The notes under the pieces: model-generated | The model's input: the letters and a program-made list of their open reading frames with translations, nothing else | Told to the model about the DNA's origin: nothing | Databases searched by the model: none | NCBI GenBank assembly: GCA_944320405.1 | Contig: CALUHI010000004.1 | Coordinates: forward strand, 1 to 64,000 | DNA length: 64,000 bases | Direction: 5' to 3' | From: an uncultured Eggerthellaceae bacterium | GTDB taxonomy: Bacteria; Actinomycetota; Coriobacteriia; Coriobacteriales; Eggerthellaceae | Shown: positions 32,149 to 41,550 of the stretch, one piece after another | Numbering within the stretch: the stretch's first letter is position 1 | Layout of the letters: every line of letters begins with the position of its first letter | Made by a program: the position numbers and the translations under genes

Positions 32149-34116
32149 ATGTCCATGTCACGAAGCCGCCTCATACTCGATCGCTACGCTCCTCTCGCCG
32201 AAGCCGGAACGGGGGGCTTTGCCACGGTGCAGGTGGCATGGGACACACGCATCCAGCGCAAAGTCGCCATCAAATGCATCGAGCTTGAAGAGCCCCTGGT
32301 TTCACCGAGGTCTTCCTCGTCGCAGGGGCTCGGCGCGCAGGCCACCGTATCGCTCGGTGGCGTAGAGAGCGCTGCAACCCAGGCCTTTTCGTTGGAAGAG
32401 GATTCCGAATACAGGGGTGGTGCGCACGACGACTACACCGAAGCGCTTCGGACGTATCTTCATATTCCCGGCCTGGACGAAGCCCGCACGGCAGCGCTTC
32501 TAAGCGATGCGAACATCGTGACGGTGTACGACTTCCAGGTGCAGGGCGGCACCGCCTACCTCATCATGGAATATGTTGAGGGCATGACGCTTACGCAACT
32601 TCTGGACGAATGCGGCGACGCGCTGACGCTCGACATCGTTGCGGCGGTGTTCGGTGGCGTCGCGCATGCGCTAGAGGCCGCCCACGAAAGCCAGGTGCTC
32701 CACCTGGACATCAAGCCCGACAACATCCTGATCAACCGCAAGGGCCAGGTGAAGGTGACCGACTTCGGCTTGGCGAAGCTTGCTGGCGCAGCGGGTTTCG
32801 GTGCGGCGGGAGGCGGCACCATCGGCTACATGCCGCCCGAGCAGATGCGCGGCGAGCCGCTGGATGGGCGCTGCGACGAATGGGCGCTCGCTTCGGTGTC
32901 TTACGAGATGCTTGTGGGGAGCAATCCTTTCATCGTTGAATCCCTCAATCAGGCGGAATCCGCCATCGTCGATGCCGAACTGGTGCTGCCGTCGCTGTGC
33001 TGGGAAGGCTTGGACGCGCAGGTCGACGATGTGCTGTTTTATGCGCTGGATCCCGACCGCGAAGAGCGCTACGACACGGTGTCGGATTTCGCGGAAGAGA
33101 TGGAGAAGTTCCTCGGCGATGCAAAGCGCGGCAAACGACAGCTTGCTGCGCTGGTGAACGAAGCCCAGCCCGAAGAAGGTGGATGGGATGGCGAGCCGGA
33201 GTCGCTCCGAGGCGGCGAAGTTGTCGAGCGCGCCCCCCTGGATGAACGCATTGGGCGCATTCCGCGACTGATCGTGGGCCGTGCCGTGTGCGTGGCGGGT
33301 TGTGCGGTTACTGCTGGGCTGGGGCTTTCGAACCTTCCTGGGGCAGCAGGAACTGAAAACCCGCTGTTCTGGGGACTGCTTGCCTTATGTTGCATTCTCG
33401 CAGCCGTTCTGCCGCATGCAGGGGCGCTGGCTTCCTACCTTGTGCTTTCTGCCGCGTTCATCGCGCAGGGAGCATTGGCGCAAGGCTGCCTTTTGGCGGT
33501 AGCTGCAGGAGCGTGGTGGTGGTTTGTCGGGCGCAGAGGAACTGCGCAGGCGAACGTGGCTGTTGCCACACCGCTGTGCGGCGCGGTAGGCGGTGCGGTT
33601 ATCGCGCCGGTGGCGGCAGGCGCCGCGCTTCGACCGCTTCAGGCGCTCGCATCGGCTTTGTTCGCGGCGTTTGTCGGCGTGCTGCTTGCCTCGCTCGGGT
33701 CGGAGTCGTTGTTCGGGTGGGATGCTTTTTCGACGTGGCAGTTTGCAGAGACCGATCTCAGCGCGCGTACGTTGCAGGTTGTGACGGATCCGGCAACGTG
33801 GATTGCTGTTATCGGATGGCTGGCTGCCGCGGGGATTCTTGCGGCGCTCAGTTTGCGCGGCTCGCGGGCTCTCTCGCTCGTCGGTGCCATCGTATCAGGC
33901 GCCGTTCTCGTGGGCGCAGCCTGCGCCGTTCAAGGGGTTGCTACGGATGGCGCCTCCTGGACGCCAACCGCCGAGGCGTTCGCCTCCATCCTCCTGTGCA
34001 CGGCGGCAGTTGCTGCGTTCACCTGGATCTTTCCCTTGCGTCATGACTTCGAGGAGGCATGGGGGGAAGACCCGGGGGCGTATTCGGAGCCGCATGCATT
34101 CGATCCGCGCCGCTAG
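32149..34116 (+). CDS. Ser/Thr protein kinase with eight-helix membrane domain and HLD catalytic loop
   Basis: The kinase domain covers about residues 10-325: glycine loop AEAGTGGFATVQ, AIKC lysine, EYVEGMTL hinge, catalytic HLDIKPDNIL, and DFG in VTDFGLAKL. The HRD arginine is replaced by leucine, but the catalytic aspartate and asparagine are kept, so it may be active without phosphoactivation. A roughly 70-residue insert (EPLVSPRSSSSQG onwards) sits between the lysine strand and the C-helix. Residues 385-640 form about eight hydrophobic helices rich in Ala and Gly, with no extracellular PASTA-type sensor. The start could be 32149 or 32155. It is separate from the pkn/fha operon. Confidence 0.85.
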   Translation: MSMSRSRLILDRYAPLAEAGTGGFATVQVAWDTRIQRKVAIKCIELEEPLVSPRSSSSQGLGAQATVSLGGVESAATQAFSLEEDSEYRGGAHDDYTEALRTYLHIPGLDEARTAALLSDANIVTVYDFQVQGGTAYLIMEYVEGMTLTQLLDECGDALTLDIVAAVFGGVAHALEAAHESQVLHLDIKPDNILINRKGQVKVTDFGLAKLAGAAGFGAAGGGTIGYMPPEQMRGEPLDGRCDEWALASVSYEMLVGSNPFIVESLNQAESAIVDAELVLPSLCWEGLDAQVDDVLFYALDPDREERYDTVSDFAEEMEKFLGDAKRGKRQLAALVNEAQPEEGGWDGEPESLRGGEVVERAPLDERIGRIPRLIVGRAVCVAGCAVTAGLGLSNLPGAAGTENPLFWGLLALCCILAAVLPHAGALASYLVLSAAFIAQGALAQGCLLAVAAGAWWWFVGRRGTAQANVAVATPLCGAVGGAVIAPVAAGAALRPLQALASALFAAFVGVLLASLGSESLFGWDAFSTWQFAETDLSARTLQVVTDPATWIAVIGWLAAAGILAALSLRGSRALSLVGAIVSGAVLVGAACAVQGVATDGASWTPTAEAFASILLCTAAVAAFTWIFPLRHDFEEAWGEDPGAYSEPHAFDPRR

Positions 34117-35024
34117 GCGCAGACCGATTCGCCCAACAGGTTGCACACCTTGCCCAAAAGGAGCTCAAAGCTCACGCCACGCTCTTCGAAGTGCGGCTGC
34201 TTGGCGCTGACGATCATGGCGTCGTGAACGAGGTCGCCGGCGAAAGTGGCGGCGTCCTCCAAACTTCTTCCGCACATGATGGCTGCCATTAATGCCGAGC
34301 AGTACAGATCGCCGGTGCCGTGCAGCATGTAAGGGAGGTACTCGTTGTGGACCTCGGTCAGGTTGCATTCGACGCCGCCCACGTAGTTGCGGATAACGTT
34401 TTCTCCTGCGCGTTGGATGCCTTTGAGCACCACATTCTTCGCGCCTTTTGCCAGCAGGGCTTCAACCAAGCGTCCCGCTTCGGATTCGCTGATGTCGACG
34501 CCGCCCCAGGCATCGCCGATGGGCTCGCCCAGAATGATAGCGGCTTCGGTGAGGTTGGGAGTGAGGATGTCGGCGTCAGCGGCAAGCTGCGCCATCGCGT
34601 CGCAGAGCTCAGGCGTGTAGGTGGGATACACCTTGCCGTGGTCGGCCATGACAGGGTCCACCACGCGCAGCGCGTCTGGGTAGGTTTCGTAAATGCCGCG
34701 GATGATGTCCACCTGGTCGGGCGACCCCAAAAAGCCCGAGTACACGGCGTCGATGTCTACATGGATTCCCTTCCAGGCGTTGAGGTAGTCGGGAAGGATG
34801 TCGGTGGTGTCGTGCATGTACCAGCCGGGGAAGGCGGTGTGGCTGGAGAACAGGCCAGTAGGAACCGGGCACACGTCGCATCCGGCGGCGGAAAGCACCG
34901 GGATCGCGACGCCCAGGGAGCATTTTCCGTACCCGCACAAGTCGTGGATGGCGGCGATGCGGGGGATGTAGTCGCCTTGGCGGGTGTAGAGCGCGCCCGT
35001 CGGAGCTGCGGTTTCTTCAGCCAT
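34113..35024 (-). CDS. Pyridoxamine/pyridoxal kinase (PdxY/PdxK-type)
   Basis: The 303-residue ribokinase-fold protein shows IAAIHDLCGYGKCSLG at the N-terminus, SGFLGSPDQ, VVDPVMADHG, and GTGDLYCSAL with the catalytic aspartate near the end. It phosphorylates B6 vitamers for the PLP salvage pathway. The C-terminal four bases overlap the convergent kinase gene. A strong AAAGGAGATCCC ribosome site supports the start. Confidence 0.88.
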   Translation of the reverse strand: MAEETAAPTGALYTRQGDYIPRIAAIHDLCGYGKCSLGVAIPVLSAAGCDVCPVPTGLFSSHTAFPGWYMHDTTDILPDYLNAWKGIHVDIDAVYSGFLGSPDQVDIIRGIYETYPDALRVVDPVMADHGKVYPTYTPELCDAMAQLAADADILTPNLTEAAIILGEPIGDAWGGVDISESEAGRLVEALLAKGAKNVVLKGIQRAGENVIRNYVGGVECNLTEVHNEYLPYMLHGTGDLYCSALMAAIMCGRSLEDAATFAGDLVHDAMIVSAKQPHFEERGVSFELLLGKVCNLLGESVCA

Positions 35025-35130
35025 GGGATCTCCTTTTTCTCATGCAAGCGAAACGCGCCGCAACGTCGTGCGGCGCTTGGCAAGGCAAAGTATGGATGGC
35101 GAATGTTTCGGGAAGGTTGCCCGATGCCTG

Positions 35131-35331
35131 CTACTTCTGATTATCCTCGTCGTCATCGTCGTCGAACAACGACCACTCGTCTTCGGTCTTGGGGCGGTCG
35201 ACGAACAGCTTGCGGGTGCGGCGTTCCATGATGATGCAGGCGATCAGGCAGATCACGATGCCGGCACCGACCATGCAGCCGATGCCCTCGTAGGTCTGGA
35301 ACAGGAAGTGATATATCTGCTCGAAGTCCAT
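35131..35331 (-). CDS. Small single-helix membrane protein with acidic tail
   Basis: A 66-residue protein: MDFEQIYHFLFQTY, one transmembrane helix (IGCMVGAGIVICLIACIIM), a basic cluster ERRTRK, and an acidic end SLFDDDDDEDN. The start with GAAGAGGACCC upstream is preferred over one 17 codons earlier. I do not recognise a family. Confidence 0.55.
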   Translation of the reverse strand: MDFEQIYHFLFQTYEGIGCMVGAGIVICLIACIIMERRTRKLFVDRPKTEDEWSLFDDDDDEDNQK

Positions 35332-35378
35332 GGGTCCTCTTCGTGACGTCTGTGCGACAGGCTGCGCCTCAAGGCGCA

Positions 35379-35624
35379 TCAAGGGCAGTATACTGCACCG
35401 CCGCCCGATCGAGGGGAATCCAAAGAATCAACGCCGTCTGCTGCATGGCCGGCGGAAGAGGCGATCTCGCGTGCGGCGGTTTCCGCGCAAATGGACACCT
35501 CATGCATCAGCAAGCGCAGCGTTTCGTCGAGCTGATCCGCCGATTCGCAGGTGCGGAAAAGGGCGAGGGCTGCCGCCCTGCACGCCTCGATTTCTTCAAG
35601 CTGCTTCAGCGTGGGTTTCAGCAT
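35379..35624 (-). CDS. Small helical protein, function unknown
   Basis: An 81-residue protein, mostly helical (KQLEEIEACRAAALALF, then DQLDETLRLLMHEVS), with a Gly/Ser-rich end. GGAGAG precedes the ATG. It is divergent to the XRE regulator, with a perfect palindrome between them, so the regulator may control it. The longer frame upstream runs into that intergenic region and is not needed. Confidence 0.5.
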   Translation of the reverse strand: MLKPTLKQLEEIEACRAAALALFRTCESADQLDETLRLLMHEVSICAETAAREIASSAGHAADGVDSLDSPRSGGGAVYCP

Positions 35625-35646
35625 TTTCTCTCCAATCGGCACGGTT

Positions 35647-35664
35647 GTACGCAAGTATGCGTAC
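35647..35664. promoter_or_regulatory. Palindromic operator candidate between divergent genes
   Basis: GTACGCA-AGTA-TGCGTAC, perfect 7-bp arms with a 4-bp centre, located midway between the small helical protein gene and the XRE regulator. It fits a dimeric helix-turn-helix repressor. Confidence 0.65.
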
Positions 35665-35697
35665 AGAGGGGGAACAAGTGTCAATAGGCTGCTTCGC

Positions 35698-35913
35698 ATG
35701 GGGATTTCAGTTCGGAAAATCGGCTTGCAGATTCGCGCTCTCAGGGAGGAACGGGATATCAGCCTGCGCCGGTTCGCCCTGATGACTGGTTTGAACAAAA
35801 GCCATCTTTCCGCGATCGAACGGGGTCAGCTCGATTTACGCATGAGCTCGCTCAGCAAGATCCTTGACGGGCTTGACGTCACTCCCGAGGATTTCTTCAA
35901 AGGCATGGATTAG
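35698..35913 (+). CDS. XRE family helix-turn-helix regulator
   Basis: The 71-residue protein is a single lambda-repressor-like domain: GLQIRALREERDISLRRFA, then NKSHLSAIERGQLDLRMSSL, then ILDGLDVTPEDFF. The ATG at 35698 gives a complete domain; the frame is open further upstream but that sequence includes the palindrome. Its gene overlaps the LysR gene (convergent) by 4 bases. It may repress itself and the divergent small gene. Confidence 0.82.
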   Translation: MGISVRKIGLQIRALREERDISLRRFALMTGLNKSHLSAIERGQLDLRMSSLSKILDGLDVTPEDFFKGMD

Positions 35914-36824
35914 CCCGGAGTGGCGTCCATATTCTGCTCCAAATCGGCGATGAACGAATACAGGTGCGCAAGGCGCTCCGCCTGGTTGTGTGGATAGGCA
36001 AGGTACAACGGCACGGAAAAGCCTTCAGCGCGGCCCAGCGGCACGATGGCTGCGCTGGGGATCGCTTGTGCGAGATAGCTGTTCCGGGAAATCAGGATGA
36101 TGCCCTCGCGATCGAGAAAGCGCTGCGCTGCCGTTATCGTGGGCACGACGTCGATGAAATGCGGACGTGCGCCGACGGCGCTGCAACGGCGTTCGATCAG
36201 CGGAAACAAGCAGCGTCCGTCAGCAGGCTCAGCCACGAGCTCTCCGTCGAGGTCGCCCAAAGAGATGCCTTCTCTCGACGCAAGGCGGTGCGTCGTCGCC
36301 ATGACTGCGTGAAGTTCCAACGATCCAAAACGCCGGCATTCGAATCCATCCTTCTCGAGCGACCCTTGGATGACTGCGGCGTCCAACAGCCCTGATTTGA
36401 GCGATGATGCGCAGAGCTCGTTGGAGAAGGAGCGGATTTCCAGACGGCAGCGTGGATGAGCTGTGCCATAGGCACGGAAATCGCCGGGTTCGAACACGCG
36501 GCATCGGTACGGTGCGGTGGCAACGCCCAGCCGAATGACTCCTGCGACGTCATGGGATGCTTGGCACGAACGAGCGTAGAAAACAAGGTCGTCAAGACGC
36601 TGCAGAGTGTCGGTCAGCTGGCGGGAGAACCCCTCCCCAAACACCGTTGGGCTGATACCGCGGCCTGATTTCTCGAAAAGGTGCGCACCGAGCTCATCTT
36701 CAAGGGAGCGCACTCCCTTTGCCACCGCCTGGGAGCTCAACCCCAATTCGCGTGCAGCTCCCGCGAAGCTTCCCGCGCGGACCGTCTCGTCGAAATAGAC
36801 GAGATGCTTGAGATTCAGGCTCAT
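35910..36824 (-). CDS. LysR family transcriptional regulator
   Basis: The 304-residue protein has the N-terminal winged helix-turn-helix LKHLVYFDETVRAGSFAGAAREL, followed by SSQAVAKGVRSLEDELG and LFEKSGRG. The ligand domain is in two lobes (VIRLGVATAPYRCRV, later IILISRNSYLAQ). The target is unknown: the AT-rich, 280-bp space to serS has no obvious partner gene, so it may act elsewhere. The last four bases overlap the XRE gene. Confidence 0.9.
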   Translation of the reverse strand: MSLNLKHLVYFDETVRAGSFAGAARELGLSSQAVAKGVRSLEDELGAHLFEKSGRGISPTVFGEGFSRQLTDTLQRLDDLVFYARSCQASHDVAGVIRLGVATAPYRCRVFEPGDFRAYGTAHPRCRLEIRSFSNELCASSLKSGLLDAAVIQGSLEKDGFECRRFGSLELHAVMATTHRLASREGISLGDLDGELVAEPADGRCLFPLIERRCSAVGARPHFIDVVPTITAAQRFLDREGIILISRNSYLAQAIPSAAIVPLGRAEGFSVPLYLAYPHNQAERLAHLYSFIADLEQNMDATPG

Positions 36825-37104
36825 GGACGTCCCTTCGTGCGGAATGCAATAAGCTTAATGTACAGCTAAGAATACATAATATCAATTAAGGAGCGATTTG
36901 ATCTTTCAATATCAAGACGGCTTGCTCGCCCCATGGTGGCAACTTACGGTTGAAGATAGCGCCGCCGAGCAGCGCTTGTCGTGACGATGACGTGCGGAAT
37001 ATCGATTGGACGGCGGGTCGCGTGCATGGCTGCGCTATACTGGCAAACCGCTCGCCGCGAAAGGGCGGCTGGGCTGCTAGAAGATCGACGAAGGAGCGCG
37101 AACC

Positions 37105-38397
37105 ATGCTAGACATCCGTTATGTCCGCGAACATCAGGAGGAAGTCGCCCAGGCGATGAAGAACCGCAACGCCTCTTGGGATTCCGCGCTCTTTTCTGAG
37201 CTCGACGAAGCGCGTCGAGCCGCTATTGCCGAGGTTGAGGCGCTGCAGCAGGAGCGCAACAGCGCATCGAAGTCCATCGGCAAGATGATGTCGGAGGGTA
37301 AAAAGGACGAGGCGGAGGCCGCCAAGGAACGCGTGCGCGCCATCAACGATCAGATCGCCGAGCTCGACGCGCGTCGCGACGAGGTAGAGGGCAAGCTCAA
37401 CGACCTCCTGGCGCACACCCCCAACCTTCCCAATGACAAGACGCCTGTCGGCAAGGATGAAACCGAAAACCCCGAGATCCGCCGCTGGGGAACCCCCCGC
37501 GACTTCGCTGCTGAGGGCTTTGAGGCCAAGCCTCATTGGGATCTTGGCACCGATCTGGGCATTCTTGATTTCGAGCGCGGCAACAAGCTTTCGGGCAGCC
37601 GCTTTACCGTGCTGGGCGGTTTGGGTGCTCGCTTGGAGCGCGCTCTCATCAACTTCTTCGTTGACACCCACGCATCCCGCGGCTTCAAGGAATGGTGGCC
37701 GCCGGTGGTGGTGAAGCGCCAGACCATGTTCGGCACGGGCCAGCTGCCCAAGTTCGAAGACGACGCCTACCATGTAAGCGGCGACATGTTCTTGATCCCC
37801 ACCGCGGAGGTCACGCTGACCAACCTGCATGCGGGCGAGGTGCTCGACGCCGACCAGCTGCCGCTGCGCTACACCGCCTTCACCCCTTGCTTCCGCGAAG
37901 AGGCAGGTTCTGCCGGTCGCGACACGCGCGGCATCATCCGCCAGCACGAGTTCGACAAGGTCGAGATGGTGAAGTTCGCCACTCCCGAGCAATCCAACGA
38001 CGAGCTAGAAAGCATGACCGCCGAGGCAGAGTACCTGCTTCAGCAGCTGGGCCTGCCCTACCGCGTTATCGCGCTGTGCACGGGCGACCTGGGCTTTTCC
38101 GCTCAGCAGACCTACGATATAGAGGTCTGGCTGCCCAGCTACAACGGCTACAAGGAGATCTCGTCGTGCTCGAACTGCGGCGACTTCCAGGCGCGCCGCG
38201 CCAACATCAAATACCGCGACCCCGCCAACTTCAAGGGCGCGCGCTTCCTGCATACGCTGAACGGAAGCGGTCTGCCCGCTGGGCGCACCATGGCCGCCAT
38301 CATCGAAAACTTCCAGCAGCCTGACGGCACCATCCGCGTTCCCGACGTGCTCGTGCCTTACATGGGCGGCGTTGAGGTCATTGCTCCGGAAGCGTAA
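37105..38397 (+). CDS. serS: Seryl-tRNA synthetase
   Basis: Charges tRNA-Ser with serine. The 430-residue enzyme has the N-terminal coiled-coil arm (residues 30-105, long EE/KK heptads), which holds the long variable arm of tRNA-Ser. Motif 2 contains FREEAG and GIIRQHEF; motif 3 contains [19 protein letters not shown] and [14 protein letters not shown] are characteristic of SerRS. AAGGAG precedes the ATG. The next gene overlaps its end. Confidence 0.97.
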   Translation: MLDIRYVREHQEEVAQAMKNRNASWDSALFSELDEARRAAIAEVEALQQERNSASKSIGKMMSEGKKDEAEAAKERVRAINDQIAELDARRDEVEGKLNDLLAHTPNLPNDKTPVGKDETENPEIRRWGTPRDFAAEGFEAKPHWDLGTDLGILDFERGNKLSGSRFTVLGGLGARLERALINFFVDTHASRGFKEWWPPVVVKRQTMFGTGQLPKFEDDAYHVSGDMFLIPTAEVTLTNLHAGEVLDADQLPLRYTAFTPCFREEAGSAGRDTRGIIRQHEFDKVEMVKFATPEQSNDELESMTAEAEYLLQQLGLPYRVIALCTGDLGFSAQQTYDIEVWLPSYNGYKEISSCSNCGDFQARRANIKYRDPANFKGARFLHTLNGSGLPAGRTMAAIIENFQQPDGTIRVPDVLVPYMGGVEVIAPEA

Positions 38398-39718
38398 AGG
38401 CGGCCCGAAAAAAGCCACCGTGCCCCTCTCCCAGAAGGCCGCGCAACTGAAAGCGGAAGAGGGCTCGCTCCTTGACGATTCCGCCAAGGCGGCCCTTGCG
38501 CGCATTCATGCCGAAACGGGGGAGAGCCATGCGTCTCGCTCTGTTGAGCTCGCGTCCCGCTCCGCTGCGCCTGCGACCGACTCTGCTCCTTCTGCGCGGT
38601 CAACGTCGGCTTCGGCTCCCGAAGCAGTAGCTTCTGAAACCGCAGGCGGTGGCGATTCTGAAGGTGCTATTGCGCACGGCGGCGATAACTCTGAGGCCGT
38701 TGGTGCAGTGGCATCTGGGCTCGCGCAGAATGCTTTCGAACCTGATGGTGCCAGTGCAACGCAGCCCGCTGCCAAAGAGACGTCTGCCTCTGACGCAACC
38801 GTCGGCGCATCTGCAAGCGATGGAGATTCTTCTGAGAGCGAAGAAAAGAATGCCTCTGCCGAAGTTCCGTCTAGCGAGAGCGAAACAAGCGCTCAGCCTG
38901 CCAGCGGAGCAGCGGATGACGAAAGGGAAGCGCCGGCTACTGAAGAACAGGACGGCGCTGGTGCCGAATCTGCCGATACCGCTCATAACGCAGGGGCTTC
39001 GCGCCGTCCTGCGGTAAAAAAGGAGAAGTCCCGCCGCCGACGCGCTGTCTTCTGGACAGCGGTGGGCGTTCTCGTCGTGCTCCTAGCGTATTTTGCGTAT
39101 TCATCATGGGATCGCTGGCTGCGCTATGACGACGCTTCCAGCATCCAGAGCCAGTGGGTGGTCGAAGGCGGAACGGGTACGGTGACGATTGACGGCGAGT
39201 CCATCCACTTGACCGACGCCGACGCCTACTCCTATGAGATGGACACATTTGCCAAAACGCTCGTGTTCTCTTTCGGCGACCTGTCGGGTTCCGCGCGCTA
39301 CCGCTTCTCTGCCGACCACACGCGGCTTGCCCTTCAGGACGGCGAATACGGCCCGGTGGGCAACTTCTTCGATGATTTGGGGTGGGGGCTTGCCAATCTG
39401 GGTTCCATGCTCATTGGGCAAGGGCAGCTGAGCCCAACGTTCGGGGAAGGATCCATCGTCTTGGTCCGCAGCGACTCCGCTCTTCAAGATCAGGTGCAAG
39501 AGCCTGTCGAAGGTGACGCCCCGAGTCAGACGCAACAGGAGCAGCCCGCCGTTGATCAAGCGCCCGTTGGCGATGGAGGCCAAGATGCCTCTGCAGAGCC
39601 AGAGGTAGCCGAAGAGCAGCCTCCGGCGGAAGAGCAGCCTGAGGAATCGATCGCGGAGATCGGAAAATCGTCGGGAGAGCCGGGCGCGAACGCGGTTCGC
39701 CTCGAAGACCTTCTCTGA
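38372..39718 (+). CDS. Disordered single-pass membrane protein, unknown function
   Basis: The protein has a long N-terminal half (residues 35-215) of Ala, Ser and Glu in low-complexity runs, then a basic cluster KKEKSRRRR, one transmembrane helix ([19 protein letters not shown]), an extracellular beta-rich domain of about 100 residues ([19 protein letters not shown], then [15 protein letters not shown]), and a Glu/Gln/Pro-rich tail. Topology: disordered part in the cytoplasm. The TTG at 38372 overlaps serS; a TTG at 38381 or GTG at 38420 are alternatives. I recognise no family. Confidence 0.65.
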   Translation: MRSLLRKRKGGPKKATVPLSQKAAQLKAEEGSLLDDSAKAALARIHAETGESHASRSVELASRSAAPATDSAPSARSTSASAPEAVASETAGGGDSEGAIAHGGDNSEAVGAVASGLAQNAFEPDGASATQPAAKETSASDATVGASASDGDSSESEEKNASAEVPSSESETSAQPASGAADDEREAPATEEQDGAGAESADTAHNAGASRRPAVKKEKSRRRRAVFWTAVGVLVVLLAYFAYSSWDRWLRYDDASSIQSQWVVEGGTGTVTIDGESIHLTDADAYSYEMDTFAKTLVFSFGDLSGSARYRFSADHTRLALQDGEYGPVGNFFDDLGWGLANLGSMLIGQGQLSPTFGEGSIVLVRSDSALQDQVQEPVEGDAPSQTQQEQPAVDQAPVGDGGQDASAEPEVAEEQPPAEEQPEESIAEIGKSSGEPGANAVRLEDLL

Positions 39719-39728
39719 TAGGCCTGAT

Positions 39729-40133
39729 ATGGACGCCGTGTCGATCGAGCAATTCACGGTGGGGGAGGGCCGTCTTGTCTGCGAGATCCGCCTTGCCCCA
39801 TCCGCGCCGCGAGTCACGTCTCCCGATCTCATCATGCGGCTCGAAGGGCCGTTTCCTCATCTTGCGCACCATGCGTGCGTCAATGAAGAAGGCGCAACGT
39901 TTGGTGCGGTGATGGACCACACCTCCCTTCCTCATTTGCTTGAGCACCTGGTCATCGACTTGCAGGTGAGGGAAGCGCAGCGCGACGACGATGCGTTTGC
40001 GGGAACCACAGATTGGATCGACCAAGAGGCGGGCACTGCCCGCATTCAGGTGAGCTTTACCGATGATTTGGCAGCGCTGCGAGCTTTTCGCGACGCCGTG
40101 CGATTCTTGAACGACGCCATAGTGATACCCTAG
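39729..40133 (+). CDS. Stand-alone domain resembling the N-terminus of cyanophycin synthetase
   Basis: The 134-residue protein has SLPHLLEHLVIDLQVRE, then TTDWIDQEAGTARIQVSFTDD, then a terminal helix ALRAFRDAVRFLNDA. This order (a glutamate-histidine helix, a short loop, a beta-hairpin, an alanine-rich helix) resembles the first domain of CphA, as I recall it, although no ATP-grasp or ligase domain follows. GATAGGCCTGATATG gives only a weak ribosome site. It lies between a disordered membrane protein and an aminotransferase. The assignment is by eye. Confidence 0.45.
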   Translation: MDAVSIEQFTVGEGRLVCEIRLAPSAPRVTSPDLIMRLEGPFPHLAHHACVNEEGATFGAVMDHTSLPHLLEHLVIDLQVREAQRDDDAFAGTTDWIDQEAGTARIQVSFTDDLAALRAFRDAVRFLNDAIVIP

Positions 40134-40166
40134 CGGGATAATTCGAGCAAGGGATCGAGGACGAGT

Positions 40167-41453
40167 ATGACATCAGCCCATCTCACATTCGATAAGACTG
40201 ACGACAAGCATGCCCATCGCATCGAGAAGATGCGCTCATCCCCGGTGCGCGATCTGTTCTCGGCCGCTGTTCGCCCCGACATCATTTCGCTTTCTGGCGG
40301 CATGCCCGACGTTTCGCTCCTTCCGGTGACTAACATCCGCAAGGCGGTGCGCGCTGCAGTTGAGGATCACCGCGCCCAGGCGCTCCAGTACGGCACGACC
40401 GATGGGCGCTTCGAGACCAAGCAGGTGTTCTGCTCGCTCATGCGCGATATCGGCGTGCGCTGCAAGCCCGATCAGGTGCTCATCACCAGCGGTGCTCAGG
40501 AAGCACTCGACCTGCTGGGCAAGGTGTTCATCGATCCGGGCGACATCATCTTGGTGGAAGGCCCCACCTACCTCACGGCCCTTCAGGCGTTTTCCACTTA
40601 CGAGCCCGACGTCCGCGCCATTCCTTTCGACAGCGAAGGCATGCGGATGGATTTGCTGGAAGAGGAGCTCAAACGCATTGGCAAGGGCAATCCGCGCCTG
40701 AAGTTCTGCTACACCATCCCGAACTTCCAAAATCCCGGCGGCGTGACCATGACGCCGGAGCGCCGCAAGCGTTTGCTTGAGCTGTCGCGCGAGTACAACT
40801 TCTTGGTGGTGGAAGACGATCCGTACGGCCGTCTGCGTTACGAAGGCGGTCATCAGATTCCTCTGAAAGCGCTTGACGAGCGCGTCATCTACCTGGGTAC
40901 GGTATCGAAGATCTTTGCGCCTGGCTTGCGCTGCGGCTGGATTGCTGCACCGCGCTCCATCATCGGCAAGATCAACCTGGTGAAGCAAGGTTCTGACTTG
41001 TGCGGTAGCTCGTTCGACCAGATTGTGGTGGAGCACTACTTTACCGACACGCCATGGCAACGCACGCTGCAGAAGTTTGTCCGCACGTACAAGACGCGTC
41101 GCGACGCGATGCTGAAGGCGCTGGAAGAAAACTTCCCGCCCGAGGCGTCGTGGACGCATCCCGAAGGCGGCTTCTTCGTGTGGGTCACGTTGCCTGAGTA
41201 CATGGACACCGGCTCGATGTTGGCCGAGGCGCTCGAGGCAGGCGTGACGTACGTGCCGGGCGACTCGTTCTTCCCCGGTGGTACGCAGGGCAAAAACTGC
41301 ATGCGCATCAATTTCAGCTACGAAACGCCAGAAAACATCGAGGAAGCCATCAAGCGTTTGGCAGGCGTTATCGAGGATCGTCTGGAGCTGTACCGCGCGT
41401 TCATCGACGCCGGCGCCGTTGGGGAAACCGCCCCCAAGCGCAAATCCGAATGA
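40167..41453 (+). CDS. PLP-dependent aminotransferase, class I/II (LysN/MocR-like fold)
   Basis: The 428-residue enzyme binds PLP by the lysine in GTVSKIFAPGLRCGW. Other landmarks are SGGMPDVSLLP, TSGAQEALDLLG, NFQNPGG and VVEDDPYGRLRYEG, then the carboxylate arginine in CMRINFS. Relatives act on 2-aminoadipate or aromatic amino acids; the sequence alone does not settle the substrate. No GntR-type domain is fused. A hairpin and a GGGACAGTC-type palindrome follow it. Confidence 0.87.
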   Translation: MTSAHLTFDKTDDKHAHRIEKMRSSPVRDLFSAAVRPDIISLSGGMPDVSLLPVTNIRKAVRAAVEDHRAQALQYGTTDGRFETKQVFCSLMRDIGVRCKPDQVLITSGAQEALDLLGKVFIDPGDIILVEGPTYLTALQAFSTYEPDVRAIPFDSEGMRMDLLEEELKRIGKGNPRLKFCYTIPNFQNPGGVTMTPERRKRLLELSREYNFLVVEDDPYGRLRYEGGHQIPLKALDERVIYLGTVSKIFAPGLRCGWIAAPRSIIGKINLVKQGSDLCGSSFDQIVVEHYFTDTPWQRTLQKFVRTYKTRRDAMLKALEENFPPEASWTHPEGGFFVWVTLPEYMDTGSMLAEALEAGVTYVPGDSFFPGGTQGKNCMRINFSYETPENIEEAIKRLAGVIEDRLELYRAFIDAGAVGETAPKRKSE

Positions 41454-41460
41454 GGGTTCC

Positions 41461-41512
41461 GGCGGTTTGCCAACCGCCGAATGAGAAAAAGGGACAGTCA
41501 CTTTTTCTCATT
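41461..41512. repeat. Hairpin and GGGACAGTC palindrome, copy 2
   Basis: GGCGGTT / AACCGCC (41461-41478) is followed at once by AATGAGAAAAA and TTTTTCTCATT arms (41480-41490 and 41502-41512) around GGGACAGTCAC. The core is less perfect than in the copy at 21578. It may also end the aminotransferase transcript. Confidence 0.8.
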
Positions 41513-41550
41513 TTGAAGCAGAAACGAGCAACCTTTTAGGGAGGTTTGAC

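Noticed and set aside
36825-37104. T-box leader before serS
   Set aside because: I could not find a T-box bulge sequence or an antiterminator, and the AT-rich part lies next to the LysR gene.
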